A stretch of 24,383 nucleotides of DNA, taken from the IMG/VR virus record IMGVR_UViG_3300033146_001659, positions 1 to 24,383 of that record, one strand, 5' to 3'. A program made the position numbers and the translations under genes. The stretch is from a virus. Below the pieces are notes generated by a model, which did no database searches, was not told the origin of the DNA, and saw nothing but the letters and a program-made list of their open reading frames with translations. Positions 14,200 to 22,246 of the stretch are shown here, piece by piece. The stretch's first letter is position 1, and the number at the start of each line of letters is the position of its first letter.

Positions 14200-14868
14200 A
14201 TGGAAATGCCGTCATTTTTATTAAATATTTCATCGTCAGCGTACTTTGCATTAGGTGCATCAATGGTACTTATCACATGTATTATTATCGTTGTTATTCC
14301 GATTATGCATAGGATGCGTAAATTAGATGAAATTGTTATGGAAAAATTAGCACTCTTGCCAACGTCCCGGACATATGGCACGTTGTTAAATCAATTAGTA
14401 GACCACTCAATAGCACACGAGGCAATATTAGATCAATACAGTCAAATAACTGAGTTATTATCTAAATTACAAAATGAACTCGAAAAACTAAGTAATACAG
14501 ATGTGGTAGAAGAGTTTGCTAAAGCGTGTGATGTAAAAATTCATACATTTGTTGAAACTATTGCCGAATTAGATCAACGTATTGCAGATTTTGCAATTCA
14601 TATTCAGGATAACGATCAACAAAGTGGCGTACAATTAGAGAACCTTGTTGCAGCACGTATTGACACAACAGATTTTATAATTAAATTTGTTGAACAATTA
14701 ACAGTCAATGGCGTAATAACTGATGTTAGTATTGTACCATTACAAGAAATAAAACAAAATTTACAAAAGGGGCTTGATAGCGTTCGTAAGTCAGGCAATT
14801 ATACAGTATTTCAGTCAAACCGTAAATCAGGGCGTATCAATAGATTTACAGATGTTGACAAGTATTAA
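14200..14868 (+). CDS. Membrane-anchored coiled-coil protein
   Basis: A 222-residue protein with one N-terminal membrane helix at 14-35, followed by basic MHRMRK, so the long C-terminal part is probably cytoplasmic (N-out/C-in). Residues 60-180 are heptad-like helix (ILDQYSQITELLSKLQNEL, HTFVETIAELDQRIADF), as in chemoreceptor-like or signalling coiled coils, but no methyl-accepting or kinase motif is present. A spanin or holin is a less likely alternative. GAGG precedes the start. Together with the two preceding genes it could link periplasm and cytoplasm. Confidence 0.65.
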   Translation: MEMPSFLLNISSSAYFALGASMVLITCIIIVVIPIMHRMRKLDEIVMEKLALLPTSRTYGTLLNQLVDHSIAHEAILDQYSQITELLSKLQNELEKLSNTDVVEEFAKACDVKIHTFVETIAELDQRIADFAIHIQDNDQQSGVQLENLVAARIDTTDFIIKFVEQLTVNGVITDVSIVPLQEIKQNLQKGLDSVRKSGNYTVFQSNRKSGRINRFTDVDKY

Positions 14869-14886
14869 TTATAAGGGCATTATAAA

Positions 14887-15801
14887 ATGAAAACCTTTCC
14901 GATAGATTTAATGACATTAACACAACACATACATACACAATATGAAAAGGTGTTAAGTAATAAGTCATTTGCAAAGCGCATGTGTTATTGCAGGAAACAA
15001 ATATTTGAACGATTTACTTATTCGGTTGAAAAATTAATAATTAAACTAGGCGCTCGGACGTTAAAATATACTGAAGATTTTGATCTAAATCTTAGTTCCG
15101 ATATCGGTCCGTTGTATGATTGGTTTACAGCTGAAGTGTACGACAATTTATATAATGATCCCAACGTATCAAATAAAATGATATTAACGTTTCAGTTAAT
15201 GCAACGCTATCAGGATAAAAAATTCTTCGACATCATTCAAATAAAATATGAAAATATTTTAATAGGATTAAAAACAGATAACATCCAAGAAGTCGAACTT
15301 GAGCTTAACGAGTTATTTGAAGAGATTCGAGCGTGGTTTGAATTGTTTTTATATATGATTTTATCAACGCAATTTAATTGCCAGTCGTTAAGTGACAAAT
15401 TTTTAGCAGATTATAGGATCATTCCAGATTTCGGAACCTGTGAAACTAACCCCTGTGATTGGTGTATACATTATAATGATCATACTACTTGTGATGTTCA
15501 CGAAGGCGTGTTAGAAACAGGAGAAACAATAAATATCATTATGGTAAACGATTTTATCGATGACATGACATGGATGGATACGTTAATTCATATAGTGTCA
15601 AATTACCATGTTGATCCATCAGTAATCACATTCAATTTAGATTATAGAATGTATGACCAGTTAGTACCTTGTAAATTATCGCATATTCATTATGATAACA
15701 TTTTGCAAGCAGAACAAACATTTGTAGATTTACATATAAAAAATCATGAGGGAATAAATTTTAACGGGTACCATGATAAGATAAAACATTTACTCGATTG
15801 A
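14887..15801 (+). CDS. Unknown protein with a Cys4 cluster
   Basis: A 304-residue protein without signal peptide or membrane segment. The first 180 residues are helical. At 185-202 it has C-x4-C-x2-C-x8-C (TCETNPCDWC...TTC) with nearby His residues, a plausible zinc or iron-sulphur site. The C-terminal part alternates strands and helices and is rich in Asp and His. No catalytic motif is recognised. AAGGGC precedes the start. As fourth gene of the late operon it may be the cytosolic effector or regulator of the membrane proteins; this is inferred from position only. Confidence 0.6.
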   Translation: MKTFPIDLMTLTQHIHTQYEKVLSNKSFAKRMCYCRKQIFERFTYSVEKLIIKLGARTLKYTEDFDLNLSSDIGPLYDWFTAEVYDNLYNDPNVSNKMILTFQLMQRYQDKKFFDIIQIKYENILIGLKTDNIQEVELELNELFEEIRAWFELFLYMILSTQFNCQSLSDKFLADYRIIPDFGTCETNPCDWCIHYNDHTTCDVHEGVLETGETINIIMVNDFIDDMTWMDTLIHIVSNYHVDPSVITFNLDYRMYDQLVPCKLSHIHYDNILQAEQTFVDLHIKNHEGINFNGYHDKIKHLLD

Positions 15802-15813
15802 CAGGTGATGATA

Positions 15814-16242
15814 ATGAGTGCTACATTAGTTAAGAAATTAAATTCTATTATTGATAAAACATTGACTGATAGAATTATGCCAATTAAAACAAAGCACGGT
15901 ATATTAGTCGGCGATGTTGAAATTGTATGTGATGGATCATTAAAACACATAAAACAAAATAAAAAAATAGTATATAAAGGCATTTTTTTAAACATCACAG
16001 CAATAACAATCGCAAACATGTTAGCAACACGTAAACAAATTAAAACAATCGAACCTATATATGCCGCTGATCAAACATATGGTAGATTTTATATTGATAG
16101 TCAAATGTTACGGATTCGATATAATCAATCATTAGAAGATGATCGTCCGTTTAATACTGATGTATTGTGGGCAAAGTACACCGAACGTGTGTATAAAGTT
16201 AAATTTGCAAAACAAAAAGTAGAACACTTGGTTAAGTTTTGA
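15814..16242 (+). CDS. Small basic protein, last gene of the envelope module
   Basis: A 142-residue basic protein (MSATLVKKLNSII...). I choose the ATG at 15814, with ACAGG eight bases upstream; GTG at 15805 and ATG at 15808 are in frame but sit on that ribosome site. It has a beta-rich centre (ILVGDVEIVCDGSLKHI) and no membrane segment. I recognise no family. It ends just where the next late-promoter motif begins, marking the end of the five-gene unit. Confidence 0.6.
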   Translation: MSATLVKKLNSIIDKTLTDRIMPIKTKHGILVGDVEIVCDGSLKHIKQNKKIVYKGIFLNITAITIANMLATRKQIKTIEPIYAADQTYGRFYIDSQMLRIRYNQSLEDDRPFNTDVLWAKYTERVYKVKFAKQKVEHLVKF

Positions 16243-16251
16243 ATAAATACT
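16241..16251 (+). promoter_or_regulatory. Late promoter for the head core-like gene
   Basis: GAATAAATACT overlaps the end of the previous gene and lies 32 bases before the ATG at 16284. It is close to the T4 late consensus TATAAATA. Confidence 0.6.
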
Positions 16252-16283
16252 TTATATTACAAATAAACTATATGGATTAAATA

Positions 16284-17084
16284 ATGAATACTAAAGAGCT
16301 ATTTAAGCACAATCGCAGCAGTAAACGAATCACCGAAGGCATTCAGAAGACCTTTGGCAAAAAATTAAATCTTGAAAGTTTTAACTTAGAAGAATTACAA
16401 GATGCACGTAACAGGCTCAGAACCCATGTGAGTCAAATCCGATCAAAATCAGGGTTTAACGAAAACCTTGAAAATGATACATTCCACCAGGCACAATGGA
16501 TCCTTGATGCTATCAATGCTGAAATTAGTGAGCGTGAGGAATTTATTGTAGATGATATTGTCGAAACTACAGAAGGAAAACAAATGAGTAAAATTAACGA
16601 AGGTGAAATTCAACAGGCCAGTGCTATTGTAACTGCAAAGACAATGGTAGACAGAGTAAGTCGTTGGATTGATGAATTGTCCGGCATGGAAAACGACACG
16701 CTATTACAATTAGGCGATAGTATCCGTGATGAGATGGGCCAAGAAGCAGCAAAGCAATTTATCAGTTCTGTTTCTCCTACTATTCAGCAAGCACTTGACA
16801 CATTAAAAACCACACGTGAAGAATTATCATCGGGTGTTAGAATATTAACAGGTGAAGAACAAGCAATTGATATGTTAGGGTCGGAAGAGCCGGGCATGGA
16901 TATGGGCATGGATGCAGAATTTGGCGATGACGAAATTGCTCCTGTAGAGCCAGATGTAATGGTTGAACCAGCAGATGAGTTTGGTGCTGCTGACGCTGCC
17001 GTAGGTGGTGTTGAAACTGCCGGACGTATGCGTCGTGAAAGCATCAACAGAAGCTCTAACTTAATGAAAATTTTAGCAGGATGA
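16284..17084 (+). CDS. Head core/scaffold-like structural protein
   Basis: A 266-residue protein, helical and charged in the first 200 residues (LEELQDARNRLRTHVSQIRS, AQWILDAINAEISERE). An acidic, Met/Asp/Glu-rich low-complexity stretch follows (GMDMGMDAEFGDDE to about 245), then a basic end (AGRMRRESINRSS). Helical bodies with acidic tails are typical of T4-type prohead core proteins, and I recall similar N-terminal sequences from marine T4-like phages annotated as core or virion proteins. It has its own late promoter and overlaps the next tagged gene by four bases. The exact T4 counterpart is uncertain. Confidence 0.6.
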   Translation: MNTKELFKHNRSSKRITEGIQKTFGKKLNLESFNLEELQDARNRLRTHVSQIRSKSGFNENLENDTFHQAQWILDAINAEISEREEFIVDDIVETTEGKQMSKINEGEIQQASAIVTAKTMVDRVSRWIDELSGMENDTLLQLGDSIRDEMGQEAAKQFISSVSPTIQQALDTLKTTREELSSGVRILTGEEQAIDMLGSEEPGMDMGMDAEFGDDEIAPVEPDVMVEPADEFGAADAAVGGVETAGRMRRESINRSSNLMKILAG

Positions 17085-17353
17085 GACTCTCCGATTTAGA
17101 TACTGATGAAGTGATCAGTGAAGCTATCCCGGGTGCCATTGCTCCTCCCGGAACACCGGTGCCCGGCGCTGTACCAGGAGCTGCACCTACTACTCCCCCG
17201 CAGCCAGGACAACCCGGGCAACAAGTTGATCCGGCAGTGGCTGCATTAGCTGTTAAACAACAGCAAGATCAAAAGAAGCAAATTCAAGATCAAATACGGG
17301 CAACAGAAAAACAATTACAAGAACTCAGAAAGCAATTGGCACAGATAAGATGA
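17081..17353 (+). CDS. Pro-rich/coiled-coil protein with a prohead-cleavage-like start
   Basis: A 90-residue protein starting MRLSDLDTDEVISE-A. The start resembles the MR-type peptide of the upstream cassette, with an I-S-E/A cleavage site shifted to residues 12-15. Residues 15-50 are Pro/Gly/Ala-rich (IPGAIAPPGTPVPGAVPG) and 55-90 form a Gln/Lys-rich coiled coil (QQDQKKQIQDQIRATEKQL). It overlaps both neighbours by four bases, between the core-like protein and another MR-start gene. Probably a head-associated linker or internal protein; function not recognised. Confidence 0.65.
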   Translation: MRLSDLDTDEVISEAIPGAIAPPGTPVPGAVPGAAPTTPPQPGQPGQQVDPAVAALAVKQQQDQKKQIQDQIRATEKQLQELRKQLAQIR

Positions 17354-18384
17354 GAATTTGTGAAGTAAGTCAAGATGTAGGTATCGATAAGTTTGTAGTT
17401 GCGTTACGTAATCACATAGGTCGTGCTGCTAGTCAAAAAGTTCCGTCAAAGTTAAACTGGGAAGCCATCGGACAAATGTCTCGAGCAAATGGGTTTGAAT
17501 TTGCTGCTGATTATGAAACATTCAAATCAATGTATGATACATATCCAATCATTCAAGGGTTAGTTAAAAACTTCAACAGTCAAGGCATTGTGTTAAATGT
17601 TCCCGGCGTATCGGACCGTAATCAGCAGCAAGCATCTCCGAAAAAAGATTCTCAAGCAGAGGTTGACAAAATCGCAGCAAGCAACGCTGAAGCCAATTTA
17701 GGTGATAGTGTAAACAATGCTAATCCTGTACTTGCTGAAAGCAGTAATATTCCGCAAAAAGGCTCCCAAATTAAATTACAGTGGAGTCAAGAAGGTAATG
17801 ACACCGGAGTAGTTACGGGTGTCGGTGCTGATTATATCAAAGTTAAGTTAGCCAATGATAAGTCCCCACACCCAGATACATGTGTAATTTACTTTGATGA
17901 ATTTGCAAAATACAAAGTAACACCATTTGAACCAAACCAAAAAGTTTCTGAGATCAGTGCCGACTTAAAACAACGGTATAAAGAAAAATCCGCAAAAGTA
18001 ATCAAAGACACCAAGCCGTTCACTAAAAAAGGTGAGTACAAAGATATTGCTAAGAAGTTAGTAAGTCGTAGACAGGCAGGACTAGACAAAGTAAGTAACG
18101 ATCCAATAGATGAAACCTATTTTGGGAGAGAAATTTATTTTATTAGATTTACTAGTAAGCCAGCTACATCAATTAATAACATCATGCGTAATATGAAAAA
18201 GAAATTAGTTTCATTTGAAGTTGTAGATGCCCGTGCTGCTACAGGTGGCGAATTTGGTAACAATGAAAATGAACAAGCATTTTCAGTTGATCAGGCCGAC
18301 GGAGCAAAAATAGATAAGTGGATTAACAAAACAAATTATGTTGAACTACTTGACAACTTCGACAATAACAAACATATATTATAA
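17350..18384 (+). CDS. Unknown, probably virion-associated protein
   Basis: A 344-residue protein starting MRICEVSQD, a divergent version of the MR-x-x-E start without a clean [IL]-x-E. Residues 10-85 are helical. About 90-135 is a Gln/Ser/Asn-rich linker with LAESSN. A small beta domain (KGSQIKLQWSQEGNDTGVV, YIKVKLAND) follows and then a basic C-terminal domain. No enzyme motif is seen. It overlaps the previous gene by four bases and closes the structural block; a new promoter follows. Virion association is inferred from context. Confidence 0.6.
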   Translation: MRICEVSQDVGIDKFVVALRNHIGRAASQKVPSKLNWEAIGQMSRANGFEFAADYETFKSMYDTYPIIQGLVKNFNSQGIVLNVPGVSDRNQQQASPKKDSQAEVDKIAASNAEANLGDSVNNANPVLAESSNIPQKGSQIKLQWSQEGNDTGVVTGVGADYIKVKLANDKSPHPDTCVIYFDEFAKYKVTPFEPNQKVSEISADLKQRYKEKSAKVIKDTKPFTKKGEYKDIAKKLVSRRQAGLDKVSNDPIDETYFGREIYFIRFTSKPATSINNIMRNMKKKLVSFEVVDARAATGGEFGNNENEQAFSVDQADGAKIDKWINKTNYVELLDNFDNNKHIL

Positions 18385-18393
18385 AAATAACAG

Positions 18394-18422
18394 TTGACAC
18401 ATACTTATTTTTAGTGTAGCAT
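18394..18422 (+). promoter_or_regulatory. Sigma70-type promoter placing +1 on an ATG
   Basis: TTGACA (18394-18399), a 17-base spacer and TAGCAT (18417-18422). Only six bases separate the -10 element from the ATG at 18429, so the transcript should begin at or next to the A of the ATG. Confidence 0.75.
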
Positions 18423-18428
18423 TGCAGT

Positions 18429-18827
18429 ATGCAAACACTAATTAATCCAGCTACATTAATAATGTCTCTAAGAGGTCTGTCCGTTTGGGATGTGACTATC
18501 CGTAACAATTATTACAATGGCCGATATCCTACTTATTCTGGACGATGTTATCCTGTTATTGCAACCTCCGCAGAAGAAGCAACTGAAGTTGTATTACATC
18601 ATGCCGATGCTATATTGAAAGATTTGAAAAGCAAACGATTTCGTAATGGTAGACTAATATTACCTACCAAAACGGCTGTCCCTATAACTAAGACCCATGT
18701 AGTAACCCGCGGAAAGAGTACAAATACAAGTAAACTAAGTACGCATAATTTCATTTCGCTTTTTTCCCTGGACGGAGTCTGCATAGTTAAATTAAATAAT
18801 GGTAATATCATCGATGTTCAAAAATAA
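18429..18827 (+). CDS. Conserved phage protein of unknown function, predicted leaderless
   Basis: A 132-residue protein (MQTLINPATLIMSLRGLSVWDVT...) with RNNYYNGRYPTYSGRCYP followed by SAEEATEVVLHHADAI. This pattern reminds me of a small protein seen in other large phages, with no known function. No ribosome site precedes the ATG at 18429, and the promoter puts transcription start on it. The alternative ATG at 18462 (MSLRGL) also lacks a ribosome site but would have a leader of about 33 bases, so the start is not settled. Confidence 0.65.
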   Translation: MQTLINPATLIMSLRGLSVWDVTIRNNYYNGRYPTYSGRCYPVIATSAEEATEVVLHHADAILKDLKSKRFRNGRLILPTKTAVPITKTHVVTRGKSTNTSKLSTHNFISLFSLDGVCIVKLNNGNIIDVQK

Positions 18828-18830
18828 AGG

Positions 18831-18859
18831 TTGACATAACTTCACTAGGAGTATATAAT
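18831..18859 (+). promoter_or_regulatory. Consensus sigma70 promoter placing +1 on an ATG
   Basis: TTGACA (18831-18836), a 17-base spacer and TATAAT (18854-18859), a perfect match to both boxes. As at 18394, exactly six bases separate it from the ATG at 18866. Confidence 0.9.
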
Positions 18860-18865
18860 TACACT

Positions 18866-19045
18866 ATGCAAACAATACACCACATTATGAATCAGTCAGA
18901 ATCAAAAAAATACAAACAGCTTCGTCGCCAAGAACAGATATATCTTCGAAGATATAAAGCAACTCGAAGTGACATCAAAAAGACAATGCTATTAAAAATG
19001 ATAGATCAAATTAGTACGGATATTTGGTCCCTTAATTCAGAATGA
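18866..19045 (+). CDS. Small basic helical protein, predicted leaderless
   Basis: A 59-residue protein starting MQTIHHIMNQSESKKYKQLR and ending DIWSLNSE, with many Lys/Arg and no membrane segment; a helical nucleic-acid-binding role is possible but not shown. It is supported as a gene by the perfect promoter right before it, and by tight packing, its stop lying four bases before the next ATG. Its first nine bases (ATGCAAACA) equal those of the genes at 18429 and 19050. No ribosome site precedes it. An internal Met (MNQSES) at codon 8 is an alternative start, also without a ribosome site. Confidence 0.55.
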   Translation: MQTIHHIMNQSESKKYKQLRRQEQIYLRRYKATRSDIKKTMLLKMIDQISTDIWSLNSE

Positions 19046-19049
19046 ATTT

Positions 19050-19766
19050 ATGCAAACATTCACTCCACCTGCGTTCAACGAACGTTTCGACTATCGCGGC
19101 TGTAAACAGATAAATGACAAAGTAACTCGCAAGCGTGTATACCTCACGCCCGACGGTGAAAAACTTCCCTCTGTAACAACCATCCTAAGTGCAACAAAAG
19201 ACATGACCCATTTAAATGAATGGAAAAAGCGTGTCGGACATGCCAATGCACAACGTATCGCATCTGAAGCAGCCGGTGTTGGTACAGCAATGCATAACAA
19301 CCTCGAACGATTTATGGCAGGGCTTGAGCGCATGCCTGGAAAAAATCCTGTACACGTCAAAGCCAACGCAATGGCTGATCAAATCATCTTACACGGATTA
19401 ACTGATGTTGATGAAGTATGGGCAATTGAGCAGAGCTTGTATTTTCCCGGATTATACAGTGGAACAACAGACCTTGTATGTGTATACAAAGGCAACCCCT
19501 GCATTGCAGATTTTAAGCAAACAAACCGCCCTAAAAAGCCAGAGTGGGTAGAGGATTATTACCTTCAGCTGATGGCATATACGTTAGCACATAATGAAGT
19601 GTATGGTACTGATATCCGTGAAGGGCATATTTTTATGTGTTCACGTGGTGATGATAGCTTAATGGTTGGTGGCGAGCAATATCAACAATTTGATTTGAAA
19701 GCTGATGATTTCAACAAATATGAAGATATGTGGTTAACCAAAGTTGAGGAATATTATGCCCCTTGA
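19050..19766 (+). CDS. RecB/MGME1-like PD-(D/E)XK exonuclease
   Basis: A 238-residue protein with the motif series of RecB-type single-strand exonucleases: GVGTAMHNNLE (H82), WAIEQSL (E127), YSGTTDLV (D141), IADFKQT (D154-x-K156) and YYLQLMAY (Q173, Y177). H, E, D, D-x-K and Q-x3-Y in this order define the Cas4/MGME1-like group, which cuts DNA ends in recombination or genome maintenance. T4-like marine phages commonly carry one. Length is normal for the group. The ATG has no ribosome site and shares ATGCAAACA with the two previous genes, so it is probably translated from the upstream transcript. Confidence 0.85.
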   Translation: MQTFTPPAFNERFDYRGCKQINDKVTRKRVYLTPDGEKLPSVTTILSATKDMTHLNEWKKRVGHANAQRIASEAAGVGTAMHNNLERFMAGLERMPGKNPVHVKANAMADQIILHGLTDVDEVWAIEQSLYFPGLYSGTTDLVCVYKGNPCIADFKQTNRPKKPEWVEDYYLQLMAYTLAHNEVYGTDIREGHIFMCSRGDDSLMVGGEQYQQFDLKADDFNKYEDMWLTKVEEYYAP

Positions 19767-19974
19767 AGAAGGTTGGCTACAGCGTCAAATTGACAGAGCA
19801 TCAAAAGATGTCGATTTGTGGCCTATTGTGCAGCAAGAGTTTATGAGCGGTACTGAATTCACGCCATCAGAACGATATAAAAAAACTAAGATCCGGATAG
19901 AGCGACTCAAAGAAGAAATAGTCAAAGAGCAAGAGATATTAGATGCATTACTTTTAGAAACAATAAACAGATAA
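19756..19974 (+). CDS. Small coiled-coil protein, unknown
   Basis: A 72-residue protein (MPLEEGWLQRQIDRAS...) overlapping the exonuclease by 11 bases. I choose the ATG at 19756, with GAGGA upstream, over an in-frame TTG at 19744 that overlaps that site. The second half is a charged helix (RYKKTKIRIERLKEEIVKEQ) suitable for a coiled coil. The N-terminal QRQIDRAS...DLWP stretch has no family I can name. The overlap suggests co-production with the exonuclease. Confidence 0.65.
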   Translation: MPLEEGWLQRQIDRASKDVDLWPIVQQEFMSGTEFTPSERYKKTKIRIERLKEEIVKEQEILDALLLETINR

Positions 19975-19989
19975 TAGTTTGGAGATAAT

Positions 19990-20580
19990 ATGCATAATAC
20001 ACGGTTACATTTAGATTGGTATATTAGGCGATCAGCAACAAATAAACGTATCAAGGATTTTTTTGTTGGTAAAATTCTAGCACATTGTCCGGAATGCGGA
20101 ATGACAGCACAGGAATTGTATTTTTTAAATTATGAAGATTTATGCGAACTAGCAATAGCATGTGTAAACACATCCTTAACTATTACATCAGTTGCTGGTC
20201 AAGATTATGATGATACATCGGACGCAAAAGTAGCAGTTAGCCAATGTAGAAATAATAACAAAAAATCAGGGAATTGGACCAATAGTATTAAGATCTCTGG
20301 TACAAAAAATAAAATCGGTCCGTTACGAATAGTAGCATATAATCAAATATTAGATGACTTTTATTTTTTCTATATTCCGTATTATGAATTTCACCATCAT
20401 AATCAAGTTGAAATTGTAATTGAGCGAGTAAGTAGCAAATTTTTCCCCCCTAGCTTTTCGGGTATTCCTGATATTTCTACTAAATGGTGGAGATGGAAAG
20501 AAGATACGTTTGAAAAAATGTGTCTCAAAGACCCGCAAAAAGATACAGAGATATTTGATTCATTATGCCATGCAGTATAA
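19990..20580 (+). CDS. Unknown protein
   Basis: A 196-residue protein with strong ribosome site GGAG before the ATG. It has CPECG (near 33-37), a single Cys pair that may be half of a metal site, and a beta-rich centre (GPLRIVAYNQ, DDFYFFYIPYYEF) followed by aromatic/basic segments (TKWWRWKEDTFEKM). The FYFFYIPY stretch is reminiscent of small phage nucleases, but I see no catalytic set and assign no function. A late promoter for the tail fibre follows its stop. Confidence 0.6.
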   Translation: MHNTRLHLDWYIRRSATNKRIKDFFVGKILAHCPECGMTAQELYFLNYEDLCELAIACVNTSLTITSVAGQDYDDTSDAKVAVSQCRNNNKKSGNWTNSIKISGTKNKIGPLRIVAYNQILDDFYFFYIPYYEFHHHNQVEIVIERVSSKFFPPSFSGIPDISTKWWRWKEDTFEKMCLKDPQKDTEIFDSLCHAV

Positions 20581-20599
20581 TAGCAAACGAATCTGGTTT

Positions 20600-20609
20600 G
20601 ATAAATACT
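20600..20609 (+). promoter_or_regulatory. Late promoter of the tail fibre gene
   Basis: GATAAATACT lies 28 bases before the ATG at 20638. It shares GATAAATAC with the promoter at 12738. Confidence 0.65.
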
Positions 20610-20637
20610 AGAGTAATTAAATCAGAGGAGTAATAAT

Positions 20638-22245
20638 ATGGCGGTTGTGCAAATTAGTCGAATACAGTTGAGAAGAGGCCAAAAGAATTCAGTAAGCGGA
20701 ATTCCTCAATTAAGTTCCGCCGAAATGGCATGGGCAGTTGATGCTCAGGAATTATATATCGGAAATGGTTCTGTAGCCGAAGGTGCTCCGTATGTAGGCA
20801 ACACAAGATTATTAACAGAGCATGAAAATATATTAGCCCTTATTTCAAGTTATCAGTATGCTGCTGACGATTTGGCAATGGCTCAATATACTGTTGATCG
20901 TTCGATTCAAAGTAAATTAGATGAACATGTAAGCATTGCGGATTTTGGTGGTTATCCTGATACTGAAAATATTGCGGAAATATTTAATAATGCGTTAACA
21001 CATTTATATTCGGGTACATTAGATTCAAAATATAAAAAAGTTTTAACAATACCAAATGGTACATACACATTTGAAGCCGATTTACATATTCCGAGTGATG
21101 TTATCTTGCGTGGCGAAACACCGTTCGGAGTTGTATTTGATATTGGTGAGCATAATATCAAATTTACTTCATCTGATGGGTTAGCGTTTGAAAATATTAA
21201 TAGTGAAAATTATCCTCAACATGTAAATATATCTAATATCATCATTAACCGCACAACAGGACAATTAATATTATCCGGACTTAAACATAGTACATTTAAT
21301 GACGTGATGATACAAGGCGGATACACGTTAGACACTGTATTATCTAATCCGTTCGACGAAGTAGCAGCATTAGGTTGGGAAAACATAGGGGCATCTATAA
21401 ACACAACAGATATCATATTTAATAGATGTTTATTTGTTGGGAACAGTATAAGTATTAGAGTTATAAATTCAGTCAACAATGATTCTACCATACGATTTAA
21501 TGATTGTGAATTTGTTGATAATTATTTCGGAACACTAGTAGATGGAATACCAAGCCAAGGAACATTTTGGACATATAAGAATTGTACCTTTGAAAAGATA
21601 TACCGTCAAGCATTCAAATCAACAGCAGGAAAAGGTACAGTAATTCGCAATTCGACATTTATCAAAGTAGGAAATGGAGCAGGACTTTCAATGTATCCTG
21701 TATACCCAATGGTCGAATTTGGCGAACGTGCTGGAAACATAGTAGTAGACTGTTATGGTGATCGAATGCAACATGCAAACGTTCAACCAACATCAAGCAT
21801 ATATGCAATACCTGAAGTTCGCAATAGTGACACGGTGTCATTTCTAGACAAACTAGTTGCAACTTTTAACTTAACAGATACACTTATTCCGTTTGCAGTG
21901 TTGTCGGCTAGTGAAAACATATATACGATAAATTATGTTGTTAGGTTAGGAGAATTATATAGAAAAGGGCAATTGACAATTGCCATTGGTAATACTGTCA
22001 ACCCAGGAAACGAAGATATATCAATATTTGATAATTTTACGTGTTCGCCTAATCTTTCACTTACTCCAGCCGGAATTGTCATATCAAACCTCCAGTTGTC
22101 GATAAGTATTCATGATAACAATTCAGACGGAATAAATGATACAATTGCACTATTATATCGGAATGATATAGAACATATAATAAATGAAATTAGCACATCT
22201 GGAATAACTGGCGATATATCATTTGATATATCATATGGAAATTAA
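20638..22245 (+). CDS. Tail fibre/tailspike with N-terminal attachment domain and beta-helix
   Basis: A 535-residue protein. Residues 1-60 (ISRIQLRRGQ, LSSAEMAWAVDAQELYIGNG, EGAPYVGNT) form the RRG...ELYIGNG domain common at the start of phage tail fibres and baseplate-bound proteins. Residues 95-400 are pectate-lyase-like beta-helix repeats: short strands with N-x-T/F patterns (IIINRTTGQLILSG, IIFNRCLFVGN, IRFNDCEFVDN, WTYKNCTFEKI, TVIRNSTFIKV). The C-terminal 130 residues are a beta-rich tip, likely for receptor contact. DFGGYPD near 100-106 resembles the DFGA motif that begins such helices. It is preceded by a late promoter and GAGGAG. Whether it cleaves polysaccharide is not visible. Confidence 0.85.
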   Translation: MAVVQISRIQLRRGQKNSVSGIPQLSSAEMAWAVDAQELYIGNGSVAEGAPYVGNTRLLTEHENILALISSYQYAADDLAMAQYTVDRSIQSKLDEHVSIADFGGYPDTENIAEIFNNALTHLYSGTLDSKYKKVLTIPNGTYTFEADLHIPSDVILRGETPFGVVFDIGEHNIKFTSSDGLAFENINSENYPQHVNISNIIINRTTGQLILSGLKHSTFNDVMIQGGYTLDTVLSNPFDEVAALGWENIGASINTTDIIFNRCLFVGNSISIRVINSVNNDSTIRFNDCEFVDNYFGTLVDGIPSQGTFWTYKNCTFEKIYRQAFKSTAGKGTVIRNSTFIKVGNGAGLSMYPVYPMVEFGERAGNIVVDCYGDRMQHANVQPTSSIYAIPEVRNSDTVSFLDKLVATFNLTDTLIPFAVLSASENIYTINYVVRLGELYRKGQLTIAIGNTVNPGNEDISIFDNFTCSPNLSLTPAGIVISNLQLSISIHDNNSDGINDTIALLYRNDIEHIINEISTSGITGDISFDISYGN

Positions 22246-22246
22246 T

